The notes: generated from the letters alone by a model not told the origin. A DNA stretch of 64,000 bases from Irregularibacter muris (GCF_024622505.1 NZ_JANKAS010000005.1:62001-126000), one strand, 5' to 3'; counted from the stretch's first letter, positions 18,492 to 27,712 are shown. Numbers and translations: made by a program.

Positions 18492-20531
18492 TTATATATT
18501 TCTTGCTATATCATAGGCATCCCAAATGGCTTTCATTACATTTTCTGGATGGTCAGCATCTCCTATTAGATGAACATTATCGGCTTTAGCTTGATCATAC
18601 AACCTGTTATCGCTAATATATCCTACAGATACTACCATATGGTCTGCTTTAATTTCTGACTGTTCTGGAATACCCTGTGGTCCAACAGCAAACATTAATT
18701 TTGCCCTATTGGCTATATTGGGATAGTTCTTTACAGTAGTTGTTATATATGCAGTGCCATCTTCGTACTTAGTTACTGTGGATGACTTCATTACATTTAC
18801 TTTATAATAATCCAGCATTTCCATAAGCATATTATAGTTTGCTGCAGATAAACCAAATGAATTGAGAATGGTGTCTGAGGCTTCAACAACAGTAACTTTT
18901 TTGCCTTCTTTCCCCAGGTCGCAAGCAATTTCAATACCGGTCAATCCGCCACCTACGATGACTACATTTTCTCCCTTGATCTCTGTATTTAATAATGTAT
19001 CTACGGCATATGTTACATTTTCTGAATCAAATCCAGGAGTATCTAGTTTGCGTTCTTTGGCTCCTGTAGCAATGAATACTTCATCATACTTATTTTCTGC
19101 CATAAATTGTTCTGTGATCTCTGTATTATAATGAATATCTATATCTTCAACCTGTTTAATATACCATTGTAATAAATGACGATCATCTTCTTTATAATCA
19201 AAGGCAGCTGCAGAGATGAAAGCCCCTCCTAGTTTGTCGGTTTTTTCATATAAATCTACTTTATGACCTCTTAAAGCACATACTCGAGCAGCTTCCATAC
19301 CAGCAAGTCCACCGCCAATAACTAAAACTTTCTTTTGCTTCTCGCCCTTTCCAATATCATATGAAAGTTCTCTTCCACAGGCTGGATTAACCGCACATGA
19401 AATATCTTTCCCTTGGAATATTCTAGCAAGGCAACCATTATGGCAACCGATACATGGACGTATATTCTCTAAATCTCCTTGGGCGAATTTATTGGCTAAC
19501 TCGGCATCTGCTAATAATGGACGGCCCATACCCATCATATCTATTTCGCCTTTTGATATCACCTCATTGGCCAAATCTGGATCATCAAATTTACCTGCAC
19601 AAATTACAGGTACTGAAACATGTTTTTTAAGAGCTCTTACGTCTTCAAGATTACATGCCTTTGGCATATATACAGGTGGATGAGGCCAGAACCAGGAATC
19701 ATAGGAACCATTATCACAATCAAGGGCATCATAACCTGCTTCAACAAGTTTTTGTGCAACTACAATACTTTCTTCAAAATCTCTACCAAATTCTTCAAAT
19801 TCTTCCCCTGGGAGCGCTCCTCGATTAAAACCTTTCATATAGCTTCTTACACTATAGCGTAGTAATACAGGGTAGTCATCTCCACATTTTTCCTTGATGG
19901 CTTGCACAATTTCTGTGGGAAATCGCAAGCGATTCTCAAGGCTTCCCCCATATTCATCTGTTCTATGATTGGTATTGGCTATTGTAAATTGATCCAATAA
20001 ATATCCTTCATGTACAGCATGTATTTCTACACCATCAATCCCCGCTAATTTACAGGCTAGAGATGCGTTTGCAAACATTTCAATATATTCATGAATCTCT
20101 TCTTTTGTCATTTCACGGTTTTTCTTTGTAGGATCCCATACATTTTGAATCTCACAGGCTGCTGGATCAGATGCATGAATACTTGAACGTCCAGATAAAG
20201 CTGTAATTTGCACTACAACTTTTGAACCATATTTATGAACTCCATCTGCTAAATATTTTTGTTGCTCTACATATTTGTTAAATCCTTCACCTTGGTCTCC
20301 AGGTCCTTTTCCCTTTGGAAACCAAGAAACTGGGAGTAATCCTGTTACAATTAATCCAGTGCCTCCCTTTGCTCTTTCAATATAATAGTCTGCACCATCT
20401 TTGGTATATGCACCATTTGGCCCCATCAATCTTGGAGAAAACACACCCATAGCCATCATTGCAATACGATTTTTCACTTCCATACTTCCAATCTTAATGG
20501 GAGAAAACAAAGCTGAATAGTGATTAGACAT
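18492..20531 (-). CDS. Old-yellow-enzyme family NADH:flavin oxidoreductase (iron-sulfur flavoprotein)
   Basis: 679 aa. Residues about 1-345 are an FMN TIM barrel (LFSPIKIGSMEVKNRI; HAVHEGYLLDQFTIANTNHRTDEYGG). Next comes a [4Fe-4S] motif (CIGCHNGCLAR...C), then an FAD/NAD(P) Rossmann unit (VLVIGGGLAGMEAARVCALRG; NVVIVGGGLTGIEIACDLG). This is the architecture of 2,4-dienoyl-CoA reductase, trimethylamine dehydrogenase and the bile-acid or bilirubin reductases of gut anaerobes; the substrate cannot be told from sequence. The ATG at 20531 is preferred over an upstream GTG because AAAGGG is then 8 bases away. It is divergent from a TetR repressor. Confidence 0.9.
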   Translation of the reverse strand: MSNHYSALFSPIKIGSMEVKNRIAMMAMGVFSPRLMGPNGAYTKDGADYYIERAKGGTGLIVTGLLPVSWFPKGKGPGDQGEGFNKYVEQQKYLADGVHKYGSKVVVQITALSGRSSIHASDPAACEIQNVWDPTKKNREMTKEEIHEYIEMFANASLACKLAGIDGVEIHAVHEGYLLDQFTIANTNHRTDEYGGSLENRLRFPTEIVQAIKEKCGDDYPVLLRYSVRSYMKGFNRGALPGEEFEEFGRDFEESIVVAQKLVEAGYDALDCDNGSYDSWFWPHPPVYMPKACNLEDVRALKKHVSVPVICAGKFDDPDLANEVISKGEIDMMGMGRPLLADAELANKFAQGDLENIRPCIGCHNGCLARIFQGKDISCAVNPACGRELSYDIGKGEKQKKVLVIGGGLAGMEAARVCALRGHKVDLYEKTDKLGGAFISAAAFDYKEDDRHLLQWYIKQVEDIDIHYNTEITEQFMAENKYDEVFIATGAKERKLDTPGFDSENVTYAVDTLLNTEIKGENVVIVGGGLTGIEIACDLGKEGKKVTVVEASDTILNSFGLSAANYNMLMEMLDYYKVNVMKSSTVTKYEDGTAYITTTVKNYPNIANRAKLMFAVGPQGIPEQSEIKADHMVVSVGYISDNRLYDQAKADNVHLIGDADHPENVMKAIWDAYDIARNI

Positions 20532-20565
20532 GATCAACACCCTTTCTAATGGTATTTAATTAAGT

Positions 20566-20634
20566 AACATAATCACATTCACCGAATATGATTATGTTTA
20601 TATTATAACATAACATTTAAGAATATGTTATAAT
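20566..20634. promoter_or_regulatory. Two inverted repeats in the OYE/tetR divergent promoter
   Basis: Dyad 1: AACATAATCA (20566-20575) / TGATTATGTT (20589-20598). Dyad 2: ATTATAACATA (20602-20612) / TATGTTATAAT (20624-20634). Both share an AACATA/TATGTT core and have perfect arms. A TATAAT (20629-20634) overlaps dyad 2 facing tetR. They are the likely operators of the adjacent TetR protein, which would repress both itself and the oxidoreductase. Confidence 0.7.
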
Positions 20635-20722
20635 ATTCACAACTTTTTTTAAAAATTTGCATGGATGTATAAAGTAGGATAATATAAATAATAAAATTAA
20701 TTGAAGAAGGTTAGGGATTTAC

Positions 20723-21307
20723 ATGAAAAAATTAACAACAAGGGATATTCAATCTCTAAAGACCAAAACAAATATAAGAGAAGCTGCCAATTCATTATTT
20801 TCTACAAAGGATTATGATAAGGTTAAAGTTGTGGATATCTGTAAGCGTGCTGGAGTTTCAACAGGTGCCTTTTATCATTATTATCATTCTAAGGAAGATA
20901 TTATTAACGATACCTATAATGAATTTGATCTATATGCAGAGGAAGAAATGAAAAATAGAACCTTTGATTCAAGAACAGCTGCCATTCTATTTTTATTATA
21001 TTTTGAAGTTAAATCCATTGTAGATAGAGGTTATATTTTTACTAGCTGCTATTTTAAAAATCAATTGACCAATAAAGAAAGAAACATCATTAACAAAGAT
21101 AGGTTTTTCTATAAACAATTGTTAAAAGAAGTTACAGGGGCCATAGCAAATGGTGAGATTAAATATGAAAGTGCAGAGAAACTCACTGATTTTTTACTTC
21201 GAATAACTAGAGGATCCATTTATAATTGGTGTCTTCATTCAGGAAATTATAATTTAGTTGAACAAACCACTGAAGATATCCAGTTCATATTAGAATCCAT
21301 TAGATAA
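20723..21307 (+). CDS. TetR/AcrR-family transcriptional regulator
   Basis: 194 aa. The N-terminal helix-turn-helix (about 16-62) reads IREAANSLFSTKDYDKVKV then ICKRAGVSTGAFYHYYHSKE, the signature TetR segment. The C-terminal ligand domain is unspecific. It is divergent from the OYE-family gene, with paired inverted repeats between them, so it very likely controls that gene in response to the enzyme's substrate or a related compound. The RBS AAGGTTAGGG is weak but well placed. Confidence 0.92.
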   Translation: MKKLTTRDIQSLKTKTNIREAANSLFSTKDYDKVKVVDICKRAGVSTGAFYHYYHSKEDIINDTYNEFDLYAEEEMKNRTFDSRTAAILFLLYFEVKSIVDRGYIFTSCYFKNQLTNKERNIINKDRFFYKQLLKEVTGAIANGEIKYESAEKLTDFLLRITRGSIYNWCLHSGNYNLVEQTTEDIQFILESIR

Positions 21308-21358
21308 AGCATGGGACAAGAAGAGCGAATTAAACTCTCCTTGTCCCATGCTTTTTTT
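21308..21358. terminator. Bidirectional terminator between tetR and the yfcC-type gene
   Basis: 18-base stem (21308-21325 with 21335-21352, one G-U), 9-base loop and seven T on the plus strand. It overlaps the stop codon of the convergent transporter gene. Confidence 0.92.
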
Positions 21359-22757
21359 AAAAACCAATATTGATAGCAATTACTAGAGATATAAAGGCAA
21401 TAACAAAGAAGATAAATAGTAAAGGGATAATAAATTTATACCATCGGTTAATGGGCACTTTCCCATAATTTAAAAATATCAATAAAGTACCATAGCTAAA
21501 CCAAAACATATTGGTAATTCCATCACCAAATTGGTAAGCCAAGACAGCCGTTTGAGAGGAAAGTCCTAAACTTACAGCTATGGGTACTAAGATAGGACTG
21601 AGTAAAGCACCTTTTCCACTACCTGAAGGAATTAAGCCATTAATAAAACTTACAATAATGACAATACCGATAGCCGCGATTAGAGGAGAAGTACCCTTAA
21701 GTAGTTCAGTGGTGGAATAAATGATGGTCGCATTAATATTGCCAGCCTCTAGTATCCAATAAACCCCCCGAGCCACTCCCACAATCAGTGCTCCTGCAAT
21801 GGCACTTTGGGCTCCTGTAATAAAAGCATCTGAAATATCTCCAGCTTTCATTTTTCCAATGAAGCCAGCAATAATACCCGATAAAAAGAATATAGCCGAA
21901 ACATCATCTATAGACCATTGCACCCCATTGATTCCATATTTCATCCCGATAACTGTTAAAATCATTGCCCCTAGGATAGTTAGGAGAACAAGAATTTGTG
22001 GGGTAGTCATCTTATCGGAGGATACATTGCCGGCATCAATACTAATGTCGGAAACATCTATATCCGCCACCAGGCTTTTCCTTGAATCTTTACGAGCTTT
22101 ATTGGCATAGATCACAATATACAAAATACTTACTGCTGTAACCACAGCCCAAACGGTTATACGAAATCCAAGCCCTACAAATACATCACTACCTTCCGGC
22201 AGGATCCCTATTTTTTGAAGAATTCCGTTACTTACCCCAACGGTATACAAATTGGTTGGTCCTGCCATAAAGCCGCCCATAACTCCAACTACACAAACGG
22301 CAACGGCCGTCATACTATCATAGCCCAATGCCAACACCACAGCAATGACAAGGGGGATAAAAGGAATCAACACCTCAATCCAACCCAAAAAGCCTCCAAT
22401 TGCTGAAAATACAGTAATTAAAACTACTAAAAGCATGGTTTGGGAGGATGCACCAAATTTATTGATCATAGCGGAGATTCCAGTATCAATGGCCCCAGTT
22501 TTTTTGTAAATCTCTAAAGCTCCTCCCACAACTAAAATAAGAATCATAATATTAGCCGAGTCCTTTAGTCCATAAGGAATGGCTCTAAAGATATTAAAAA
22601 AGTTATCAAAGTTAATTTTATTTCTGGGAAGCGCTGTATATACACCATCTGTCAAGGTACCAGGTGTTATAATAAAAGTAATGAGACCACAGATAAAAAC
22701 AACACAAAATATTAATACAAAGGGATTAATAGCTATAGGCTTTCTTTCTTTTTTCAT
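21357..22757 (-). CDS. YfcC-family (ArgF/DcuC-like) anaerobic carrier
   Basis: 466-aa polytopic membrane protein. The opening PFVLIFCVVFICGLITFIITPG, a mid-protein re-entrant-like segment (GGFLGWIEVLIPFIPLVIA) and SFINGLIPSGSGKGALLSPI are typical of the YfcC/C4-dicarboxylate anaerobic carrier superfamily, whose members move amino acids, peptides or acylated amino acids. The substrate is not readable. The ATG at 22757 follows GGAGGAGGGGG; the longer reading to 22826 has no RBS. It is last in the operon beginning at 27660 and probably imports the substrate for the upstream M20 hydrolase and gamma-lyase. Confidence 0.85.
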   Translation of the reverse strand: MKKERKPIAINPFVLIFCVVFICGLITFIITPGTLTDGVYTALPRNKINFDNFFNIFRAIPYGLKDSANIMILILVVGGALEIYKKTGAIDTGISAMINKFGASSQTMLLVVLITVFSAIGGFLGWIEVLIPFIPLVIAVVLALGYDSMTAVAVCVVGVMGGFMAGPTNLYTVGVSNGILQKIGILPEGSDVFVGLGFRITVWAVVTAVSILYIVIYANKARKDSRKSLVADIDVSDISIDAGNVSSDKMTTPQILVLLTILGAMILTVIGMKYGINGVQWSIDDVSAIFFLSGIIAGFIGKMKAGDISDAFITGAQSAIAGALIVGVARGVYWILEAGNINATIIYSTTELLKGTSPLIAAIGIVIIVSFINGLIPSGSGKGALLSPILVPIAVSLGLSSQTAVLAYQFGDGITNMFWFSYGTLLIFLNYGKVPINRWYKFIIPLLFIFFVIAFISLVIAINIGF

Positions 22758-22845
22758 ATGATTTCCCCCTCCTCCTTTATTATAGGTCAGCATACATGAA
22801 TCCCCTAAAATTACTAAGCTATTCATGTATACCTACCTTTTACTC

Positions 22846-24048
22846 TTATTTTTCTTGATTGGCAAGTTGGGTAGTCAGTGCTAAATAACCCAAAATACCT
22901 TCTTCCATCATGGATATATCAATATTATCCTCAGTAGTGTGGCAAAGCTTAATTTCTGCCGGTGAATAGCCAATACATTTAACACCTTTTTTCGCATAGT
23001 GTCCAGTGTCTGTAGCAAAGGCCCAAGGTTTCGTTTGAATAGAACGTCCTACAGTTTGCTCTAAAACCTTTTTGCATTGTTGCACATAGGGTTCATGAGC
23101 ACTAACACTAAAGGGAGGTTCCCCCTGAAAACCTTCTCCTTTAAATCCGGTATATGTCGTTAAGGGAAAGTAAAGGGACTTTAGTTCCACTTGAATCCCC
23201 TCCACATGACATGCATCAACGACTTTCTGAATTTTTCCTAATACCACTTCTTCAGTATCCACAGTAGATTGACGATAGTCTATGTACACCACCACTTCAT
23301 TGGGAATGATATTGGTGCCTTTTTCCGAGGAAGTGATATTGGTTACTGACATAGTAGAAGGGCCAAACAATTCATCTTTACCCATTTCCATGGTTTCTAG
23401 CTCTACTAAGAATTTCCCAAGGAAATCAAAGGGATTTTTCCCTACATGAGGAATAGAAGCATGACAGGACTTTCCTGTTATTGTTACAACTGCACAAAGT
23501 CTACCTCGACAACCGATAGCTAAATCATTTTCCGTTGCTTCACCAATGATGGCATAATCTGTAAGCTTATAATGATCTCGGGTTTGCATCATGGCACCAA
23601 ACCCAGCGATTTCCTCACTGACCACACCAGCTACCACAATATCCCCTTTGGGCAAGAGTCCTGCTTCTTTCAACATAATAGGTGTATAGAGTTGTATGGC
23701 AAAAGTCCCCTTGGTATCAGAAGCACCCCGTCCCCAAATCTTTCCCTCTGCAATAGCCCCACTATAGGGAGGGTATTTCCATTTTGTAGCATCCCCTGCA
23801 TCTACAACATCTAAATGACAATTTAAAGTGACAGAACTACCGCCACCAGTGCCTTTGATTGTACCAAATACACTTCCATATTTATCTACTACAACTTCGT
23901 CATAACCCAAGACTTTCATTTTGTCTACAACATATTGAGCGAACTCACCCTCTTGGGTAGATTGGGAATTAATCTGGATCATCTCTGAAGCTGTTTTGGT
24001 AATTTCATCTTTATATTGCTGAGTTAAATCCCTAAACTCTTGGTTCAT
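22846..24048 (-). CDS. M20-family metallohydrolase, YgeY-like
   Basis: Cytosolic zinc amidohydrolase, 400 aa. Metal and catalytic residues of the M20 fold are all visible: CHLDVVDAG (His and general-acid Asp), GRGASDTKG (bridging Asp), VVSEEIAGFG (Glu-Glu), IIGEAT and the C-terminal CHTTEDN (His). The dimerisation domain contains SCHASIPHVGKNPFDFL. It is closest in pattern to YgeY-type proteins of unsettled substrate, often called selenium-metabolism-linked; M20 enzymes hydrolyse N-acyl amino acids, carbamoyl compounds or dipeptides. Position between a gamma-lyase and a YfcC carrier suggests it frees an amino acid from an N-acyl or dipeptide precursor. Confidence 0.88.
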   Translation of the reverse strand: MNQEFRDLTQQYKDEITKTASEMIQINSQSTQEGEFAQYVVDKMKVLGYDEVVVDKYGSVFGTIKGTGGGSSVTLNCHLDVVDAGDATKWKYPPYSGAIAEGKIWGRGASDTKGTFAIQLYTPIMLKEAGLLPKGDIVVAGVVSEEIAGFGAMMQTRDHYKLTDYAIIGEATENDLAIGCRGRLCAVVTITGKSCHASIPHVGKNPFDFLGKFLVELETMEMGKDELFGPSTMSVTNITSSEKGTNIIPNEVVVYIDYRQSTVDTEEVVLGKIQKVVDACHVEGIQVELKSLYFPLTTYTGFKGEGFQGEPPFSVSAHEPYVQQCKKVLEQTVGRSIQTKPWAFATDTGHYAKKGVKCIGYSPAEIKLCHTTEDNIDISMMEEGILGYLALTTQLANQEK

Positions 24049-24105
24049 TTTATAGCCCCTTTCTTTATTGTTAAGATAGCTTACTAAGCTGGATTCCTAT
24101 ATAAA

Positions 24106-25287
24106 TTAAATAGTTTTCAAAGCCTTTTCAAACTCTTCAATTAAATCCTGCGTACTTTCCAGTCCTACAGAAATCCTTAATAAGCCCATAGTGATTCCTG
24201 CTTTTTCTCTTTCTTCCTCGGGCATCCCCCTATGGGAAGTCTTAGCAGGGTATGACATAGAAGTAGAGAAACTGGCCAGGCTAGGAAGGAATTTGATGCT
24301 TTCCAAGGAACGGATAAGATCAAAGGCTGCCTTTTCTCCTCCTGCTAAATCAATACTCATCATCCCTCCATATAAATTATTAAAGAAGGTTTCCTTTGCA
24401 ATATCATGGGTGGAGGAGGATTGTAATCCTGGATAATATACTTTTCTTACTTGAGGCTGTTTTTCTAAAAAGGTTGCCAATTTCATAGCATTTTCTGAAT
24501 GCTGTTTCATCCTAAGCTCCAAGGTTCGCAAGCTTCGAATGAGAATCCAGGCATCAAAGGGGCTCATGGTGGGACCATATATGCTAGCTGTTTGATGAAT
24601 TTTCTCCATAGTGTTTTTATCTGAAACTACAACCCCTCCAATCACATCACTATGTCCACAAATATATTTCGTGGCACTATATACCACAATATCTGCCCCT
24701 AGTTTTAAAGGCTGACATATGACAGGAGTAGCAAAGGTATTGTCTACAATTAATTTTGTCCCATGGCTATGAGCCATATCGGCATATTTTTGAATATCCA
24801 AGACATTCATCAAAGGGTTAGATATAGTTTCCATGTAAACTAATGTAGTGTTTGATCGAAAATATTTCTCAATATCATCCTTCTGGAAGTCCAGAAAAGT
24901 GACTTCAATATTTAGTTTTTTCAACTCGTCTTTTAAAAACTGAAAGCTTCCTCCGTATAAAACTCGATCAGCAATAATATGATCTCCTGCTTTTACATGA
25001 GCCATGATGGACATGGTGATGGCCGCCATTCCTGAGGAATAAACTCTAGCGTCCTGCCCTTCTTCAATTGCCGCCATCATCTCTGCTAAGGAATCATGCA
25101 CAGGGTTTGACATTCTAGAATAAACATATCCTTCTGCCTCTTTGGCATATACAGCATCTAAGGTTTCCACATCATCAAAGGAAAAAACAGAGCTCATATA
25201 GATGGGTAATACCTTAGGGGGAGATACGGAGTCGGGCATCTTATTCCCCAAGTGGGTAAGCTTTGTCATAAATTCTTTTCTCATCAT
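24106..25287 (-). CDS. PLP-dependent gamma-lyase (methionine gamma-lyase/cystathionine lyase family)
   Basis: About 393 aa. The PLP lysine sits in YSATKYICGHSDVIGG, the cofactor-stacking region in YSSGMAAITMSIMAH and the Asp contact in LIVDNTFATPV. Overall it resembles clostridial methionine gamma-lyases, which split methionine or homocysteine to a thiol, ammonia and 2-oxobutyrate. The position that is Cys in canonical enzymes (LYGCT) is Gly here (LYGGS), so preference for cysteine, cystathionine or homocysteine is possible. GGAGG overlaps the longer reading; ATG 25287 or 25284 is the start. It follows the sigma-54 activator directly. Confidence 0.85.
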   Translation of the reverse strand: MMRKEFMTKLTHLGNKMPDSVSPPKVLPIYMSSVFSFDDVETLDAVYAKEAEGYVYSRMSNPVHDSLAEMMAAIEEGQDARVYSSGMAAITMSIMAHVKAGDHIIADRVLYGGSFQFLKDELKKLNIEVTFLDFQKDDIEKYFRSNTTLVYMETISNPLMNVLDIQKYADMAHSHGTKLIVDNTFATPVICQPLKLGADIVVYSATKYICGHSDVIGGVVVSDKNTMEKIHQTASIYGPTMSPFDAWILIRSLRTLELRMKQHSENAMKLATFLEKQPQVRKVYYPGLQSSSTHDIAKETFFNNLYGGMMSIDLAGGEKAAFDLIRSLESIKFLPSLASFSTSMSYPAKTSHRGMPEEEREKAGITMGLLRISVGLESTQDLIEEFEKALKTI

Positions 25288-25300
25288 TAAATCCTCCATT

Positions 25301-26845
25301 CTAACTATTAATATTATATTTTTTAATTCTATTAATCAGTAGAGTATGGCTTACTCCTAAAGCCCTAGCTGTTTCCCTAATGCTACTATGGTTTTTTAAA
25401 GCTTTTATAATCATATCCTTTTCAAAATTTTCAACACTTTCCTTTAGAGATGTCCTCTCAATGGACTCTACAGCCTCTAAATTATAATTTAAGAGAATAT
25501 CTTTTTCTTCAATATCCTTCCCCCTTGTTAAGGCCACTGCTCTTTCAATGACATTTTGTAACTCTCTAATATTTCCAGGCCAGCTATAGCTCAATAATTT
25601 TTCTAAAGCCTTTCGTGTAATACCTTCAATCTGTTTATGATAATTTTGTTCATAAATCTTTTTAAAATAATCAATCAAAACCTCTAGATCCTCCTTTCGC
25701 TCTCTAAGAGGGGGAATATCTAGATTAAAAATATTAATACGATAAAGTAAGTCTAAACGAAACTTATTGGCTTTAACCATCTTTTCAATATCCTGATTGG
25801 TTGCAGATAAAACTCTTACATCAATAGGGATTTCTTCATGACCACCAATTCTCCTAATGGTCCCTTCCTGGAGTACCCGTAATAATTTAACTTGTAAATG
25901 AGGTGCCATTTCCCCTATTTCATCTAAAAAAACTGTCCCGCCATTAGCCACTTCAAATATTCCTGTCTTGCCATTTTTCTTTCCTCCTGTGAAAGCTCCA
26001 CTTTCATAACCGAAAAGTTCACTTTCTAAAAGCTGATCAGGAATAGCTGCACAGTTAATAGCCACAAATAATTTTGACCATCTTCTGCTGTGGTTATGAA
26101 TAGCTCTGGCAAACAACTCCTTTCCTGTTCCACTTTCCCCGGTAATAAGTACAGGAGAATCAGAGGGTGAAAAGAGTTTGGCATGATTAATCACTTCAAG
26201 TAATTTCGTACTCTTTCCTACAATATCGTCAAAGGTAATGGGATTGTCATAACGCTTACTATTAATAATTTCTCCTATTTCCTCCATATTTTGTAGGGTA
26301 ATAATATAACCACAGAATATATTTTCCTGGCTTAGTACAGGATTAATGTTTAAAAAATAAGTATGATGACTTATTTGGATCTCCATATTTTCAATGCTTT
26401 TGTTTTTATCCGATAGATTGATGAAACTTTCAATTTTTTTGTTTCTAAGATATCTAGTAATTTTTTGATTAACCGCCTGTTCGGCAGACACCGAAAATAT
26501 ACTTTCAGCAGCATATTTATTGGCATATTTGATTTTCCCCTCTTTATTGAGCATAATAATCCCTTGGGACACGATATCCAGTACACTTTTCATTTCTACT
26601 TCCCGTTCTTCAACGGCGATTAAGTCAATTTCATCAATCTCTTTTACTGCATAAATTTCTAAAAGCTCTTTTTTCATTTTTTTCCAAAGTTCTATTTCTA
26701 TTTTTGGAAACTTAATATAAATAACATAGGTATAGACTTCCATCCATGTCATACTGATATCATATTTGCGAAATACCTTTAAGATATCATGGGTAATATG
26801 GGGACGATCCATTGTGGTAACAATTTTGATTCTTTTAATTTCCAT
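25301..26845 (-). CDS. Sigma-54-dependent enhancer-binding protein with ACT and PAS domains
   Basis: 514 aa. N-terminal ACT-like domain (about 1-78, IKIVTTMDRPHITHDILKVF), PAS (about 85-190, IVSQGIIMLNKEGKIKYANK), AAA+ domain (about 205-440) with Walker A GESGTGKE (236-243) and Walker B GGTVFLDEIGEM, then a Fis-type HTH (SIRETARALGVSHTLLINRIKKY). This is TyrR/PrdR-like architecture, usually sensing amino acids. The sigma-54 contact loop reads GAFTGG (283-288) instead of GAFTGA. It lies inside the operon it probably controls, 2 bases after the FNT gene. Confidence 0.92.
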   Translation of the reverse strand: MEIKRIKIVTTMDRPHITHDILKVFRKYDISMTWMEVYTYVIYIKFPKIEIELWKKMKKELLEIYAVKEIDEIDLIAVEEREVEMKSVLDIVSQGIIMLNKEGKIKYANKYAAESIFSVSAEQAVNQKITRYLRNKKIESFINLSDKNKSIENMEIQISHHTYFLNINPVLSQENIFCGYIITLQNMEEIGEIINSKRYDNPITFDDIVGKSTKLLEVINHAKLFSPSDSPVLITGESGTGKELFARAIHNHSRRWSKLFVAINCAAIPDQLLESELFGYESGAFTGGKKNGKTGIFEVANGGTVFLDEIGEMAPHLQVKLLRVLQEGTIRRIGGHEEIPIDVRVLSATNQDIEKMVKANKFRLDLLYRINIFNLDIPPLRERKEDLEVLIDYFKKIYEQNYHKQIEGITRKALEKLLSYSWPGNIRELQNVIERAVALTRGKDIEEKDILLNYNLEAVESIERTSLKESVENFEKDMIIKALKNHSSIRETARALGVSHTLLINRIKKYNINS

Positions 26846-26847
26846 TT

Positions 26848-27660
26848 CTAAGCACCCACCTTTTGAACCTTTATTCCGTTAGGATGCCTCTTTTTATGCA
26901 ACCAATGATAAGCTATTCCAATAAATAGGCTTCCCCCAAGGATATTGCCCAAGGTAACAGGAATGAGATTATTTAGGATAAAAGACTGCCAACTTAGATA
27001 AATTCCCAAAGACTTTTCTAAGAATATACCTGTAGGGATGAAAAACATATTGGCAACACTGTGTTCAAAGGAATTCATAACAAAGGCCCCCACCACAAAA
27101 ATATACCCTAATATTTTGCCGGATACTTGTTCTGCAGCCTCTCCTACCCTAATAGCCAAGCATACAAGGAAGTTACACAATATTCCTCTTATAAAGGCCT
27201 GCATCCATGTCAATCCTAATTTGACTTTAGCAGTTTCTATGAGTGCATTGCGAATAACCTCTTGTTCATAAATCCCTGTTCCCCAGATTATAAAAACCAA
27301 TAAAAGAGAACCAATAAAATTTGCTCCATATAGAATAACCCAATTTCTAAGAAGTCTGCCTACATACCTTCTATCTTTATATAGGGCAACCACATAAAGG
27401 TTACTTCCTGTAAACAGCTCACTGCCAGATAAAACAATGGTGATCAATCCAAAACTAAAAACAATCCCAGAAACTATCCTTGTAAATCCTAATCCAAAAT
27501 AGTCTTTCATATCACAAGTGGCCGTGATCGTAGTAATAGCTGCAATCCCAACAAATAACCCTGCTAGAATTCCTCCAAGCATTAGTGCTCTTATGGGTCT
27601 CTCTAAGAAATAAAGACTTTTGTGATATAATGATTCAGTAATTTTTTCAGGCGTTTTCAT
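26848..27660 (-). CDS. Formate/nitrite transporter (FNT) family channel
   Basis: 270-aa pentameric-channel family member with six membrane helices. Signatures GSELFTGSNLYVVALY, GILCNFLVCLAI and NSFEHSVANMFFIPTGI are present. The last matches FocA (formate channel) better than NirC in my memory of the family. Homologues also conduct nitrite or hydrosulfide. It is the first gene behind a sigma-54-type promoter and is followed 2 bases later by its activator, then a gamma-lyase. It may therefore export formate or a thiol anion produced by the pathway. Confidence 0.88.
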   Translation of the reverse strand: MKTPEKITESLYHKSLYFLERPIRALMLGGILAGLFVGIAAITTITATCDMKDYFGLGFTRIVSGIVFSFGLITIVLSGSELFTGSNLYVVALYKDRRYVGRLLRNWVILYGANFIGSLLLVFIIWGTGIYEQEVIRNALIETAKVKLGLTWMQAFIRGILCNFLVCLAIRVGEAAEQVSGKILGYIFVVGAFVMNSFEHSVANMFFIPTGIFLEKSLGIYLSWQSFILNNLIPVTLGNILGGSLFIGIAYHWLHKKRHPNGIKVQKVGA

Positions 27661-27696
27661 GCTTAATCAACATTCCTTTCTGCTAAAAGATATTAT

Positions 27697-27712
27697 TGCA
27701 ATTTGCATGCCA
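27697..27712 (-). promoter_or_regulatory. Sigma-54 (-24/-12) promoter
   Basis: The minus strand reads TGGCAT-GCAAA-TTGCA. Against consensus TGGCAC-N5-TTGCA it has one mismatch and exact spacing. It lies 37 bases before the FNT start codon and fits the sigma-54 activator encoded in the same operon. Confidence 0.78.
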
